A stretch of 45,636 bases of DNA from Sphingobacteriaceae bacterium UBA6709 (GTDB lineage: Bacteria; Bacteroidota; Bacteroidia; Sphingobacteriales; Sphingobacteriaceae). Below are positions 27,323 through 36,621 of the stretch, one piece after another. Positions within the stretch are counted from its first letter, which is position 1. Each line of letters opens with the position of its first letter. The notes under the pieces are model-generated. The model saw only the letters and a program-made list of their open reading frames with translations. It made no database searches and was not told the DNA's origin. The position numbers and the translations under genes were made by a program. Location: NCBI GenBank assembly GCA_002454425.1, contig DKIV01000012.1:124819-170454 (forward strand), written 5' to 3'.

Positions 27323-27347
27323 GGGCTGCGAGCACCAGTCGCAGCCC
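27323..27347 (-). terminator. Intra-operon hairpin between surface lipoprotein and GH2 genes
   Basis: Perfect 9-bp stem, GGGCTGCGA (27323-27331) with TCGCAGCCC (27339-27347), loop seven bases, in the 111-bp gap. There is no U-tract on the minus strand, so it is more likely an RNA processing/stability element than a full terminator. It could set higher levels of the SusCD-lipoprotein part relative to GH2/GH3. Confidence 0.5.
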
Positions 27348-27374
27348 AGCAAGAGGATCAACAGCGCAAAGTAA

Positions 27375-28745
27375 TTACTGCATAGTATAGTGAAACACAA
27401 ACCACTCATCCTTTTCAGCCACATACGCGGTTCCAAACCAGATTCCCCTGGAGGCTGCCTCCCCGGGAAAAGCTTTCACCACCTTAAATGTTGAGGATGC
27501 TGGAGATAGTGAACTCGCCGTATTTTCAATCAGTTTATTGTTTATTAGGGTTACTTCGTTGGTTGCTTCATTAACACTAAATGTTCCGGAACTAAGCGCA
27601 CCGTTCTGGTTACGAAAATACTTCATACCATTTTTTTCAAAACGTATCCACGAATTACGGGCAATATCATCCCAGGCTTGATTCCATCCCCAATCCCAGG
27701 ACGACTTAGCATCAGCGGTCCAGCCATTCCCCGCGCCGATCCAATCTATCGGATTACCTGCGGCATCAAGCTGCCAGCTTTGGAAGCCTGTAGGACCGGT
27801 AATCATCGTCAGTAACTCGCCGGCACCAAACTGAGGAGCATACCCCTCGTCTGGCAACTTTGGCCCGCTGGGTGGAGGTACGTAGCCATCAGCATAGGTT
27901 TTTGAGATAAAGTTCCAAACATATAGGCAATCACCTTCACTATTCGTTCTGCGCACGCCCACTTGAAGTTGGTTTTCTGTGAGCGTTAATATTACTAGAT
28001 TGGTGTTCCAGTTAGCCGCGTTTGCGATAAAATCTTTCGACCTTAAAATTGTCGCACCGGAGGTTGTTAACGTTTTGCCGTCAGCATTCAGGAAGAAGGT
28101 GCCGCTTTCATTTACACCTTCTGTTACCTTATGCGTTTTCATATACGGCCCGCCGATAAGGCTAAATGTCATAGTGCTGGCCTTATCTGCCTCCGGAATG
28201 ATCCAGGTATTATCTTTCCAGGCCGGTGCCCACCACTGATCCGCTGTGTCATTATGAAAATTTACCCAGGTCATCGCCGGAGCGTAATAATATACCGGTC
28301 CGTCAAAAATGCCATGACCTCCCAAATCCAATACCCAGGTCTTTTCCTTTCCCGGTCCTCCCGTCAGGTCAAACCACATCGGATCGCTAACATAATTCAG
28401 GTTATCCTGTGTTACCGAAATATTTACAGGATCCGCCTCAACAATTCCGGCACCGGCCATTGCCGCGAATTTTATGGTATAATTCCCTTGAAAGGCGATA
28501 TGAATCGTATCACGTTCCCTGTTAGACTTACCTGTGCCATAGTCCCAAATAGGTACTATACCAGGCGTTTTGTTAATAAGAATAATCGTGTTGCCACCGG
28601 CATCCACCGACTTATCCTGTATTATCTCAAATTTCAAGTCCGCCTTAGCTGGCAGATCTCCTAAAGAATAGGTATCTTTTTTACATGCGCTTAAGGCCAG
28701 AAGGCTGACGATAAGTACACCGAGCACATTCCTCAATAATTTCAT
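27375..28745 (-). CDS. Surface lipoprotein in the SusE/F position, putative glycan-binding
   Basis: 456 residues from MKLLRNV at 28745. A lipoprotein signal ends LLALSACKK, with the lipid-bearing Cys at residue 21. Residues about 30-120 look like a PKD/Ig-like module (GNYTIKFAAMAGAG), followed by a tryptophan- and glycine-rich region (LGGHGIFDGPVYYY, MTWVNFHNDTADQWW, NGWTADAKSSWDWGWNQAW), suited to carbohydrate stacking. It directly follows susD, where surface glycan-binding proteins are normally found. There is no catalytic signature. Role as glycan-binding protein is inferred from position and composition. Confidence 0.75.
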   Translation of the reverse strand: MKLLRNVLGVLIVSLLALSACKKDTYSLGDLPAKADLKFEIIQDKSVDAGGNTIILINKTPGIVPIWDYGTGKSNRERDTIHIAFQGNYTIKFAAMAGAGIVEADPVNISVTQDNLNYVSDPMWFDLTGGPGKEKTWVLDLGGHGIFDGPVYYYAPAMTWVNFHNDTADQWWAPAWKDNTWIIPEADKASTMTFSLIGGPYMKTHKVTEGVNESGTFFLNADGKTLTTSGATILRSKDFIANAANWNTNLVILTLTENQLQVGVRRTNSEGDCLYVWNFISKTYADGYVPPPSGPKLPDEGYAPQFGAGELLTMITGPTGFQSWQLDAAGNPIDWIGAGNGWTADAKSSWDWGWNQAWDDIARNSWIRFEKNGMKYFRNQNGALSSGTFSVNEATNEVTLINNKLIENTASSLSPASSTFKVVKAFPGEAASRGIWFGTAYVAEKDEWFVFHYTMQ

Positions 28746-28784
28746 AATTCTTCGGTTTAACAAATTATTTCCTCTGACACGATA

Positions 28785-30371
28785 CTACCAACCTGCATTT
28801 TGTTGAAGCACACCATTTGAAAGGGTGATCTGCGTATTCGGAATTTGAGACAGTCCTTTAGTTTCCTGAATCTTCGATGCCAATATCGTCTTCGCGGCAG
28901 GTACTCCACCATTAGGAAGCGAAGTAGACACCGCTATCGCTGCCGCCGCTTTATCCACACCCTGACGCAAGAGATCCCAATACCTGATACCCTCACCGGC
29001 AAACTCAAGACGCCGCTCGTTCATGATGTTATCCTGACTCACAGGCAAGGCGGTAAATCCTGTTTTTATTGCTCTTCGTCGCACCTGGTCGAAGTAAACC
29101 TGCGCATTAGGGCTTCCTAGCTCAGCGGCCATAAGCAATACATCCGAATATCTTATTGCGAAATAATCCTGATACTGACCGATCATAAAGTTTACGGCGC
29201 CCTTCTCCACAGCGATGCTCTTGCCATCCTTATCAACTAATGGACTATATTTTTTCAAATAATAACCAGTGTACTCTCGCTGATTAGGCTGTTTGTCGAA
29301 CGGGATGCGCTCCTTGTCGATGGCAATTATCGAGCCCAGCTTTCTGGTGTCGTTGTCACTATAAGCATCCCATAAGCGAGGATTTACCGTTGCTGCGCCC
29401 CAGCCATTTCCGTACGGATAGCTCCAGAATTCGCGCATGCCGGCGGCAACCATCCAATGATTGCCATCTGTGTTCCCATTATAATCGCTCGTATAGGTAT
29501 AACGAATGGAGAACACCACCTCTGGATTTGCTTCCCCCGCATATTTATCTAAGGAATAAGGCCACAAAGTGCTAAAATCCGGTAACAGCGAAAAGCCGCC
29601 AGTACTGATAGCATCCTCAAGGTATCCAAGAACCTCGGTCTTGCTTACAGCTCCCACCAGATCAGCCTTGGCATAATAACCGGTATAATAAAGATAAACC
29701 CTTGCCAGTAAAGCTTCTGCTGCTGCCTTACGTGCGCGCCCAAAATCGGCATCAGCTGCGAAGGCTACGGGTTTCATATTCGTCACCGCATATTTCAAGT
29801 CCTCTGCTATGAGCTTATACACTTCGTCGGGACTTGCCTGCGGAACATTATCTTTCGTGGGAACCGTAATTAATGGAATATTTCCCCACAGACGAACCAT
29901 ATCAAAGTATAGGAACGCTCTTATAAAGCGCGCTTCAGATTCATAGGTTTGCCTCAGCTCGGGATTACTACTCCAATCGATCTGATCCATCTTTGAGATA
30001 AGGACATTACAACGATAAAGGGCCTTATAGTATGCTATCCAGTTATCCGCATACAGGTTCATCTCGACAGCCGAGCGCGCCCGATCAAACTCATCAATCA
30101 CCTGATATCCGAAATCATCGGATGCTCCCGCACCACCAAATGTATTATCAGACATTACCTCTGCCGCTATTGGCAATCCAAAACGTCCCGACCAGATGGT
30201 CTGCAGCCCGTCATAGCAACCCACAAGTGCGGTATGCGCATCGGCAGGTGTTTTGTAATAATTTTCCTCGGTAATGCTGGTTGCCAGCTCTGTATCCAGA
30301 AAGTTCTCACATGAACTTGTCAGCGATGCTGACAAAATCAGTCCTATATAGATTAATTTCAACTTTTTCAT
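28785..30371 (-). CDS. SusD/RagB-family nutrient-binding outer-membrane lipoprotein
   Basis: 528 residues. A lipoprotein signal ends LTSSCENFLDT, the family-typical start after lipidation at C21. The TPR-like SusD fold is seen in ITEENYYKTPADAHTALVGCYDGLQ, YKALYRCNVLISKMDQI, EARFIRAFLYFDMVRLWGNIPLI and the C-terminal IMNERRLEFAGEGIRYWDLLRQG. SusD caps the SusC channel and captures oligosaccharides. The gene begins 15 bp after susC and is co-transcribed with it. Confidence 0.97.
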   Translation of the reverse strand: MKKLKLIYIGLILSASLTSSCENFLDTELATSITEENYYKTPADAHTALVGCYDGLQTIWSGRFGLPIAAEVMSDNTFGGAGASDDFGYQVIDEFDRARSAVEMNLYADNWIAYYKALYRCNVLISKMDQIDWSSNPELRQTYESEARFIRAFLYFDMVRLWGNIPLITVPTKDNVPQASPDEVYKLIAEDLKYAVTNMKPVAFAADADFGRARKAAAEALLARVYLYYTGYYAKADLVGAVSKTEVLGYLEDAISTGGFSLLPDFSTLWPYSLDKYAGEANPEVVFSIRYTYTSDYNGNTDGNHWMVAAGMREFWSYPYGNGWGAATVNPRLWDAYSDNDTRKLGSIIAIDKERIPFDKQPNQREYTGYYLKKYSPLVDKDGKSIAVEKGAVNFMIGQYQDYFAIRYSDVLLMAAELGSPNAQVYFDQVRRRAIKTGFTALPVSQDNIMNERRLEFAGEGIRYWDLLRQGVDKAAAAIAVSTSLPNGGVPAAKTILASKIQETKGLSQIPNTQITLSNGVLQQNAGW

Positions 30372-30386
30372 TGTCTCATCTCCCTG

Positions 30387-33300
30387 TTAGAATTTGATAT
30401 TTGCACCGAACATAAATGTGCGGGGACGTGGATAGTAGCCGAGGTCTATGCCTGACGAGAAGCCTTCATTATACCCTATCTCAGGATCCATTCCGTCATA
30501 TTTGGTGAATGTGTAAAGATTCTGCACGGTAAAATAAACCCGCACCTGACTTAGAAACTTCTTCTTTAAGGCTCGACCAAAGTCATATCCCAAGGTCACG
30601 TTATTGATCCTCAGATAATCCCCATCTTTAATGTACAAGTCAGAGAACTGCGCGAAGTTCCTGTTGTCTTCAGTAAGTCTCGGCATATAATTGGAAGTTC
30701 CTTCGCCATGCCAACGTCCCAATATTGACGATTGATAGTTTGCCTTTATGTTGGTGACATTTCTTGTCGACTGCACGATATCCGCCCCGATCACGCCTGA
30801 GGCTAATAAAGAGAAGTCAAAGCCCTTGTAGCTTGCGCTAAGGTTGATGCCATACGTATAATCCGGATTTGGCTTTCCTATCATGGTGCGGTCTGCATCG
30901 CTAATACTTCCGTCGTTATTAAGATCCACAAAGCGCAGGTCACCCGGCTGCGCGCTGGGTTGAATCAGGGCACCTGTTGATGAGCGGTAATTCAAAACAT
31001 CCTGCTCGTTCTGAAACAATCCGTTGGTTTGCAGTCCCCAGAAATATCCTATAGGAAAACCATTTTGAGCTCTGTAGAACTCCGCCGAATTGTCAAACAA
31101 CAGATTTGTTGCTCCATGTACGATACCATCGGACGTGGGAATCTTGCCCACTTTATTCTTATTATAGGCACCATTTACGCCAATGGAATAATTGAAGTCG
31201 CCCAATCGGTCACGGAATGATAGCGCGAGCTCAATACCTGAGTTCCTTACATCGCCACCGTTGATGAACGGAGCATCGGCGCCCGCTGTCGCAAATATTG
31301 GCGCCGCAATCAACCAGTCGTTGGTATCTTTGATGTAGTAGTCGAAATTTAAAGTAAAACGGTTCTGCAGAAAAGTAGCATCCAATCCAATATCAGTTTG
31401 TTGGGAAGTTTCCCACTTCAAGTCAACATTCCCCAAACGGTTGGGATAAGCGCCCGGTGTAAGCGTTCCCTCTGCTGTTCCGAAAGAATAATTGGTGTTG
31501 TCAAAATTAATTGGTGCCAAATATTGGAAAGCAGCAATGTTTTGATTTCCTACTTGTCCCCAGCTTACCCGTAGCTTAAGGAAGTTAAGCCATTCGGCAC
31601 TACTCTTAAGAAAGTCCTCATTGCTAAGCACCCAACCCGCCGACACAGACGGGAAATACCCCCAGCGATTACCCGCGGCGAAACGAGAAGACCCGTCAGC
31701 TCTAAAAGTCGCATTTAGCAGGTAAGTCTCCTTGTAGTTATAGCTTAACCGTCCGAAAGCTGAAAGCCGCTTATCTGGAGTATTGGGACCACCCCCAAGA
31801 CCTATATTGGCACCGTTAGTATTCGTAGCGTTGCTTAACCAGGCATGCGCCAGATCTTTGATGATCAGATCCCGGTTGTTCGCATTAATTGATGATCCCG
31901 AATACTGATAGGCTGACGTTCCGGCCATCACCTGCAGATGGTGTTTCTGCGCAAGGGAAAAATCATAGGTTAATGAATTATCCCAGGTAATGGATTGCCC
32001 CTTGTTCATGCTCTGATAAACCCGGTCGTTGTCATTAAAACTATAAATCGACAACTTATAAATCGGAGCATATGAACGTCCCTCTCCTGAGCCATAGTCA
32101 ATTCCCAGCGTGCTCTTAAAGCTTAAGCCCGCAAGAGGATTCACACCAAGAGTTACATTGCCTAACAGTCGCTGGTTGTTATTGGTATTCTGACTATTGT
32201 AATACATCGTGGCATAGGGATTAGCCTCTCCGTTATACCATGTGGAATTGCTGTTATCAAAGAATTTCCCATTCGCATCATACATGGGCACAAAAGGACT
32301 CGTATTAAATGCTGCTCTTAGGGAGTTATTATATTGATTACCAACAGCGATACCATTATTATTAATGTACGCGAAGCTAAGATTCTGCGACAGGGTAATA
32401 ACATCTTTGTAAAGCTTATGATCAGAGTTTACACGTAAGTTATACCGCTCATAATTAGAAAGCGCTCTGCCCCCAACAATCCCTGCCTGCCCGGTGTAGG
32501 CCAAGGATGTAGAGAAACTTGAAGATTCGGAGCTACCGTTTGCTGAAAGCGTATAGTTCTGCGTTGCAGCGTCATTCACAAACATCTGATCCATCCAATT
32601 AGTGCCGGATCCAAGAGCACTAATCTCTTCACTAGTAAAATATGGCGCCTTTCCCGAATTTACAGCCACCTCATTCATTATCACCCCATACTCACGGGCA
32701 TTCAGCAGATCAACCTTTGAAGGCACACGTTGCTGTCCCCAAAAGCCATCAAAGGATATTTGTGTACGTCCCGCACCCCGACCCGACTTGGTGGTGACCA
32801 ACACCACACCATTGGCTGATTGCGAGCCGTAGATGGCAGCAGATGCCGCATCTTTTAACACATCGATAGACTCAATATCCGCGGGGTTCAAATAGGTAAT
32901 ATCGCCGGTCTGAATTCCATCCACCACATACAAGGGTCCCACTCCCCCAATAGTACCTTTCCCTCTGATAACAACATTCAACCCCTCTCCCGGCTGGCCG
33001 GAGGTCGATGTTATCTGCACGCCGGGAGCTTGCCCCTGTAGTGCCTGAATGGCGTTCGTAGAACTTTGCTTTTGCAGCTCCGATCCTTTCACCTGTATGT
33101 TGGCGCCAGTGAGTAGCTTTTTCTTCTGCACTCCATATCCTATTACCACTACCTCGTCCAGCGCGCGGTCGTTGGGTTCAAGAGCAATGCTTACCGTTCC
33201 GGAGGCTCCAAGTGTCGTTGTAGCCGTATTGTAGCCAACAAACGATGCGATGAGCACATCTCCTGTAGCAGCATTAATTGAAAACCGACCCGCCGCGTCG

Positions 33301-33491
33301 GTAATTACTCCTTTATTGGTTCCTCTTACAAGAATACTCACTCCAAGCATCGGCTCATTAGTCTTCGCGTCAACTACCTTTCCGGTAATCAAACGTGGCT
33401 GCGCGTAAGCTGAGGCGATGCTTATTGCAAGTGTAAAGGCGATGACGTATAACCATGTCAGCCGCACACGTTTTGTAAAACTTCTTTTCAT
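30387..33491 (-). CDS. SusC/RagA-family TonB-linked outer-membrane transporter
   Basis: 1034 residues. After a signal peptide (ending near SAYAQ) comes a carboxypeptidase-D-like domain (ITGKVVDAKTNEPMLGVSILV), then the TonB box/plug region (LDEVVVIGYGVQKKKLLTGA; NVVIRGKGTIGG; LYVVDGIQ; IESIDVLKDAASAAIYGSQS) and a 22-strand barrel ending RPRTFMFGANIKF. It moves oligosaccharides across the outer membrane with TonB energy. It is in one transcript with susD and lies downstream of the GH31 gene by 51 bp. Confidence 0.97.
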   Translation of the reverse strand: MKRSFTKRVRLTWLYVIAFTLAISIASAYAQPRLITGKVVDAKTNEPMLGVSILVRGTNKGVITDAAGRFSINAATGDVLIASFVGYNTATTTLGASGTVSIALEPNDRALDEVVVIGYGVQKKKLLTGANIQVKGSELQKQSSTNAIQALQGQAPGVQITSTSGQPGEGLNVVIRGKGTIGGVGPLYVVDGIQTGDITYLNPADIESIDVLKDAASAAIYGSQSANGVVLVTTKSGRGAGRTQISFDGFWGQQRVPSKVDLLNAREYGVIMNEVAVNSGKAPYFTSEEISALGSGTNWMDQMFVNDAATQNYTLSANGSSESSSFSTSLAYTGQAGIVGGRALSNYERYNLRVNSDHKLYKDVITLSQNLSFAYINNNGIAVGNQYNNSLRAAFNTSPFVPMYDANGKFFDNSNSTWYNGEANPYATMYYNSQNTNNNQRLLGNVTLGVNPLAGLSFKSTLGIDYGSGEGRSYAPIYKLSIYSFNDNDRVYQSMNKGQSITWDNSLTYDFSLAQKHHLQVMAGTSAYQYSGSSINANNRDLIIKDLAHAWLSNATNTNGANIGLGGGPNTPDKRLSAFGRLSYNYKETYLLNATFRADGSSRFAAGNRWGYFPSVSAGWVLSNEDFLKSSAEWLNFLKLRVSWGQVGNQNIAAFQYLAPINFDNTNYSFGTAEGTLTPGAYPNRLGNVDLKWETSQQTDIGLDATFLQNRFTLNFDYYIKDTNDWLIAAPIFATAGADAPFINGGDVRNSGIELALSFRDRLGDFNYSIGVNGAYNKNKVGKIPTSDGIVHGATNLLFDNSAEFYRAQNGFPIGYFWGLQTNGLFQNEQDVLNYRSSTGALIQPSAQPGDLRFVDLNNDGSISDADRTMIGKPNPDYTYGINLSASYKGFDFSLLASGVIGADIVQSTRNVTNIKANYQSSILGRWHGEGTSNYMPRLTEDNRNFAQFSDLYIKDGDYLRINNVTLGYDFGRALKKKFLSQVRVYFTVQNLYTFTKYDGMDPEIGYNEGFSSGIDLGYYPRPRTFMFGANIKF

Positions 33492-33542
33492 TTCAATTGG
33501 TTTTGTTTGTAAGTTGCAAGTAGCTTTCCCTATGTTCTCCAG

Positions 33543-36404
33543 TTAGTTTTTGTTAATTGTTATCTCATTTCCATCATATAATACTGTTGTTTTTTTCTGT
33601 TTAGCGGAGTCCATACCTCCGTTTTCCGCATCTTTTGAAACCCACACCACCTCAATATTCCTTTTCTCCGGCATCCCCTGAAACTTACCCCTGCGCTTGC
33701 CGATTAACAGCTTTCCGCTACGCTCGTCATAGTTGAAAGAAATCTCGGAGAATGCCCCCTTTTCATAATTATTGTTTAAGCTCTCATCTTCGTAAAGCGT
33801 AAAATGGGCGTTATCTCCAGTATATACATACAGGGTTATGGTCTTTTGATTTGTAGCTGAGGTGTACTGCACCTCAGCGCCCATTGGTACAATCGACCCG
33901 GCTTTTACGAATACCGGCATACGTTCATAGGGTGCCTCAGCAGTGATATATTGACCGCCCTTATAATAAGTGCCTGAATAGAGATCATACCAACCTTCAG
34001 CAGCAGGAAGATAGACCCTTCTTGAGAGCGCATGGTTTTTGCAGACAGGATTAACAAGCAGCGCGGGTCCGAACATGTACTCATCGCCGATATTAAGCAC
34101 GGTGGTATCCTTCGCGAAATCCATAGCAAGCCCTCGCATAAGCGTATAATCATGATGATAGGCCATGCCGGCAAGCGAGTAGATGTAGGGCATTAAACGA
34201 TAGCGCAATTTGGTATAATAAACGATCGACTGATAGGCTGGATGTTCCTCCGGGGCAATATGATATACCTCCCGGAAAGGATACTGCCCATGCGAGCGAA
34301 AGACCGGAACAAAGGCGGCAAACTGAAACCATCGCGTATTGAGCTCCCGCCATTCATCTAAATCAGCGCCCGCGGCTTTCTCATACCTGCGCTCGACAGA
34401 AAATCCTCCCGCGTCCATACTCCAGTAAGGCAAGCCCGACATAGAAAAATTGATCCCGGCAGAGATTTGACTGCGCATATCTTCCCATCGCGAGGCAATA
34501 TCACCGCTCCATACGATTGTCGCGTAACGTTGCTGTCCAGCATAGGCCGACCTGGTTAAAATCAAGGGACGTTGCTTACTGTTCGACAGGCGCTGTCCTT
34601 CGTAAATCCCCATAGCGTTTCCAAGAGGAAAAGCATTAAAATACTTAACCCCCGATCCCAGATAATTAGGACTCATAAGTGACTGCCTGGTTGCCATATC
34701 AAGATTGGAATGCACATCAGGTTCCGCGGCATCCATCCACCAGCCATCTACGCCGAAGCGATACAGATGTTCATCAAGAAGTCGCCAAAAGGCTTTCCTG
34801 GCCTCAGGATTTAAGGCATCATAAAATGTCGACCGATATCCCTTGCCAATCCAGTCTCGTCGCCCGTCAGCAATATTCCGTTTGTATAACCATCCATGAC
34901 TATTCATATAATCATACGCGTCCGTTCCTTCGTAAAACTTAGGCCATACTGAAATGATAAAGTTGGCATGATAATCCTTGTGCAGCTTGCTGATCATTCC
35001 CGCAGGATCCGGAAATCGTGTGCGGTCAAACTCCTGACGACCCCATTCATCCTCCTTCCAATACGACCAGTCCTGAACAATGTTATCCAAAGGAATTTTC
35101 CGGTCTCTGAACTCTTTTACCGTGCTTAAAAGCTCCTGAGCCGTTTTATAACGTTCGCGACTTTGCCAGAAGCCCATAGCCCACTTAGGTAACATCACCG
35201 CTTTGCCAGTTAAGATACGATAGCCACTGATAACCTGGTCAGCATTCTTGCCGGCCACAAAATAATAATCTACGGCGTCTGCCGCCTGCGAGTCGAATGC
35301 ATAAGTGTTCTTCTCCGCGGCCGGAACAGGAGTCAGGCAACGTAGCGCAAGATATGACTCCCCGCCGTCTGGCAGCCATTCGATACGTATGGCATATTTA
35401 CGTCCCTTTTCCATTGCATATTGCAACATAGCCGATCCCGGATTCCATGCCTGCCGCCACTTATCAGCAAGCAGCTTGCCATCGATCCATACCTTTACAT
35501 ATCCGGCGTACTTAAGATCGAAGCTATGTCGCCCGGTTTCATCCGAAGCTATCTTGCCAGACCATATTACCTTGCCATCCGCCAGATTATATCCGGTGGG
35601 AAACTTATATTGATCACTCAAAAAAGAATAGTCAATCTCCGATTCAGCTTTCATGAGTGGTTGTATCGAGCTGTCTGATCGGGAACCGTACTTTGCCGTC
35701 AGCCAGCCTTCTTCGCCGCTGTCAGCATATAGCTTCAATGCCGACAGCGGCATCAGATCCCGGGTGTCTCCCACTTTGGTGTAGGAGTAATTATTCCATA
35801 GAATACCGTAATTCTTACTTGATAGCAGAAAAGGTATAGCCACCTTAGTATTGTACTGAAATAACTCAATGTGCTGCCCCTTATAATTGATCACATCATC
35901 CTGATGTTGCCCCAATCCATACAATGCCTCCGTTTCAGGCGACTCGAATACCTGCTTCACGGCATAGGATGACTCTCCCTGATAAGTTACATTCCTGAAA
36001 CTTCTTCCGTAACGCCCACGTTCGGCAAGCAATACATTGCCCGCTATATCTTTAAATACCAGTGCGCCGGTGCCCATATTTATTTCCACCCTTAAGCGCG
36101 AGGTTGCTAAGAAAAGTGTATCAGCATTATTCTTTATTGTAAATGGCGTACGCCCCAGCTGCGGCACCGTCATCAGATTCATAGGGACGGGTAGCGTGTC
36201 GGTGGCTGAAGCAACGACGTGAATAATATCATCAGTTATAACTTCCAACTTCACAGTTCTCGCACTTTCCGCAGATTTTTCGTCCAACCGTAAGATCAGT
36301 CCCGATGGTAAGCGCTCATAAGAAGCTTGAGCGCTGAGCTCCGGAGTATTGGTTAAAAACAGAACGACCAGTATAGCGCCTGTTGTTAGTAAACGTAACG
36401 TCAT
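33543..36404 (-). CDS. Glycoside hydrolase family 31 with PA14 insert, probable alpha-xylosidase
   Basis: 953 residues with a signal peptide. GH31 N-terminal beta-sandwich, interrupted by a PA14 domain at about residues 250-365 (KVIWSGKIASDETGRHSFDL, GYVKVWIDGKLLADKWR), then the barrel (VMLPKWAMGFWQSRERY; IVQDWSYW). The nucleophile is D558 in DGWWMDAAEPD and the acid/base D635 in IVWSGDIASRW. PA14-bearing GH31 enzymes such as Cellvibrio CjXyl31A and Bacteroides BoGH31A are xyloglucan alpha-xylosidases, which together with GH2 and GH3 neighbours points to the same use. It opens the structural part of the PUL, 217 bp after the sensor gene. Confidence 0.92.
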   Translation of the reverse strand: MTLRLLTTGAILVVLFLTNTPELSAQASYERLPSGLILRLDEKSAESARTVKLEVITDDIIHVVASATDTLPVPMNLMTVPQLGRTPFTIKNNADTLFLATSRLRVEINMGTGALVFKDIAGNVLLAERGRYGRSFRNVTYQGESSYAVKQVFESPETEALYGLGQHQDDVINYKGQHIELFQYNTKVAIPFLLSSKNYGILWNNYSYTKVGDTRDLMPLSALKLYADSGEEGWLTAKYGSRSDSSIQPLMKAESEIDYSFLSDQYKFPTGYNLADGKVIWSGKIASDETGRHSFDLKYAGYVKVWIDGKLLADKWRQAWNPGSAMLQYAMEKGRKYAIRIEWLPDGGESYLALRCLTPVPAAEKNTYAFDSQAADAVDYYFVAGKNADQVISGYRILTGKAVMLPKWAMGFWQSRERYKTAQELLSTVKEFRDRKIPLDNIVQDWSYWKEDEWGRQEFDRTRFPDPAGMISKLHKDYHANFIISVWPKFYEGTDAYDYMNSHGWLYKRNIADGRRDWIGKGYRSTFYDALNPEARKAFWRLLDEHLYRFGVDGWWMDAAEPDVHSNLDMATRQSLMSPNYLGSGVKYFNAFPLGNAMGIYEGQRLSNSKQRPLILTRSAYAGQQRYATIVWSGDIASRWEDMRSQISAGINFSMSGLPYWSMDAGGFSVERRYEKAAGADLDEWRELNTRWFQFAAFVPVFRSHGQYPFREVYHIAPEEHPAYQSIVYYTKLRYRLMPYIYSLAGMAYHHDYTLMRGLAMDFAKDTTVLNIGDEYMFGPALLVNPVCKNHALSRRVYLPAAEGWYDLYSGTYYKGGQYITAEAPYERMPVFVKAGSIVPMGAEVQYTSATNQKTITLYVYTGDNAHFTLYEDESLNNNYEKGAFSEISFNYDERSGKLLIGKRRGKFQGMPEKRNIEVVWVSKDAENGGMDSAKQKKTTVLYDGNEITINKN

Positions 36405-36507
36405 ATAGTTTATAGGTTTAACTCCAAAGCGCAGAGCTTCCGAAGCGGGTTACCAATTAATTCGTTTGCAGAGGCAAGGTAGAGAGTTACGTGAAAAACA
36501 AGGTGAC

Positions 36508-36537
36508 ACATTTGTATCTGATTAGGGTAACAAATGT
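36508..36537 (-). promoter_or_regulatory. Candidate operator upstream of the PUL structural genes
   Basis: Perfect 8-bp inverted repeat ACATTTGT/ACAAATGT (36508-36515 and 36530-36537) with 14-bp spacer, in the 217-bp gap between the sensor-regulator gene and the GH31 gene. Each arm is followed on the minus strand by a similar GTTACC or GTCACC, giving also a direct repeat with a 24-bp period. It is a plausible binding site for the AraC domain of the neighbouring regulator. Confidence 0.4.
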
Positions 36538-36621
36538 TAATGCAGCAAAAAAACACCTCCGGAAGGGCATTAGAGCGCTATATTTTCATAATAAGGTTTT
36601 AGATTTCTTTATCAGCATATC

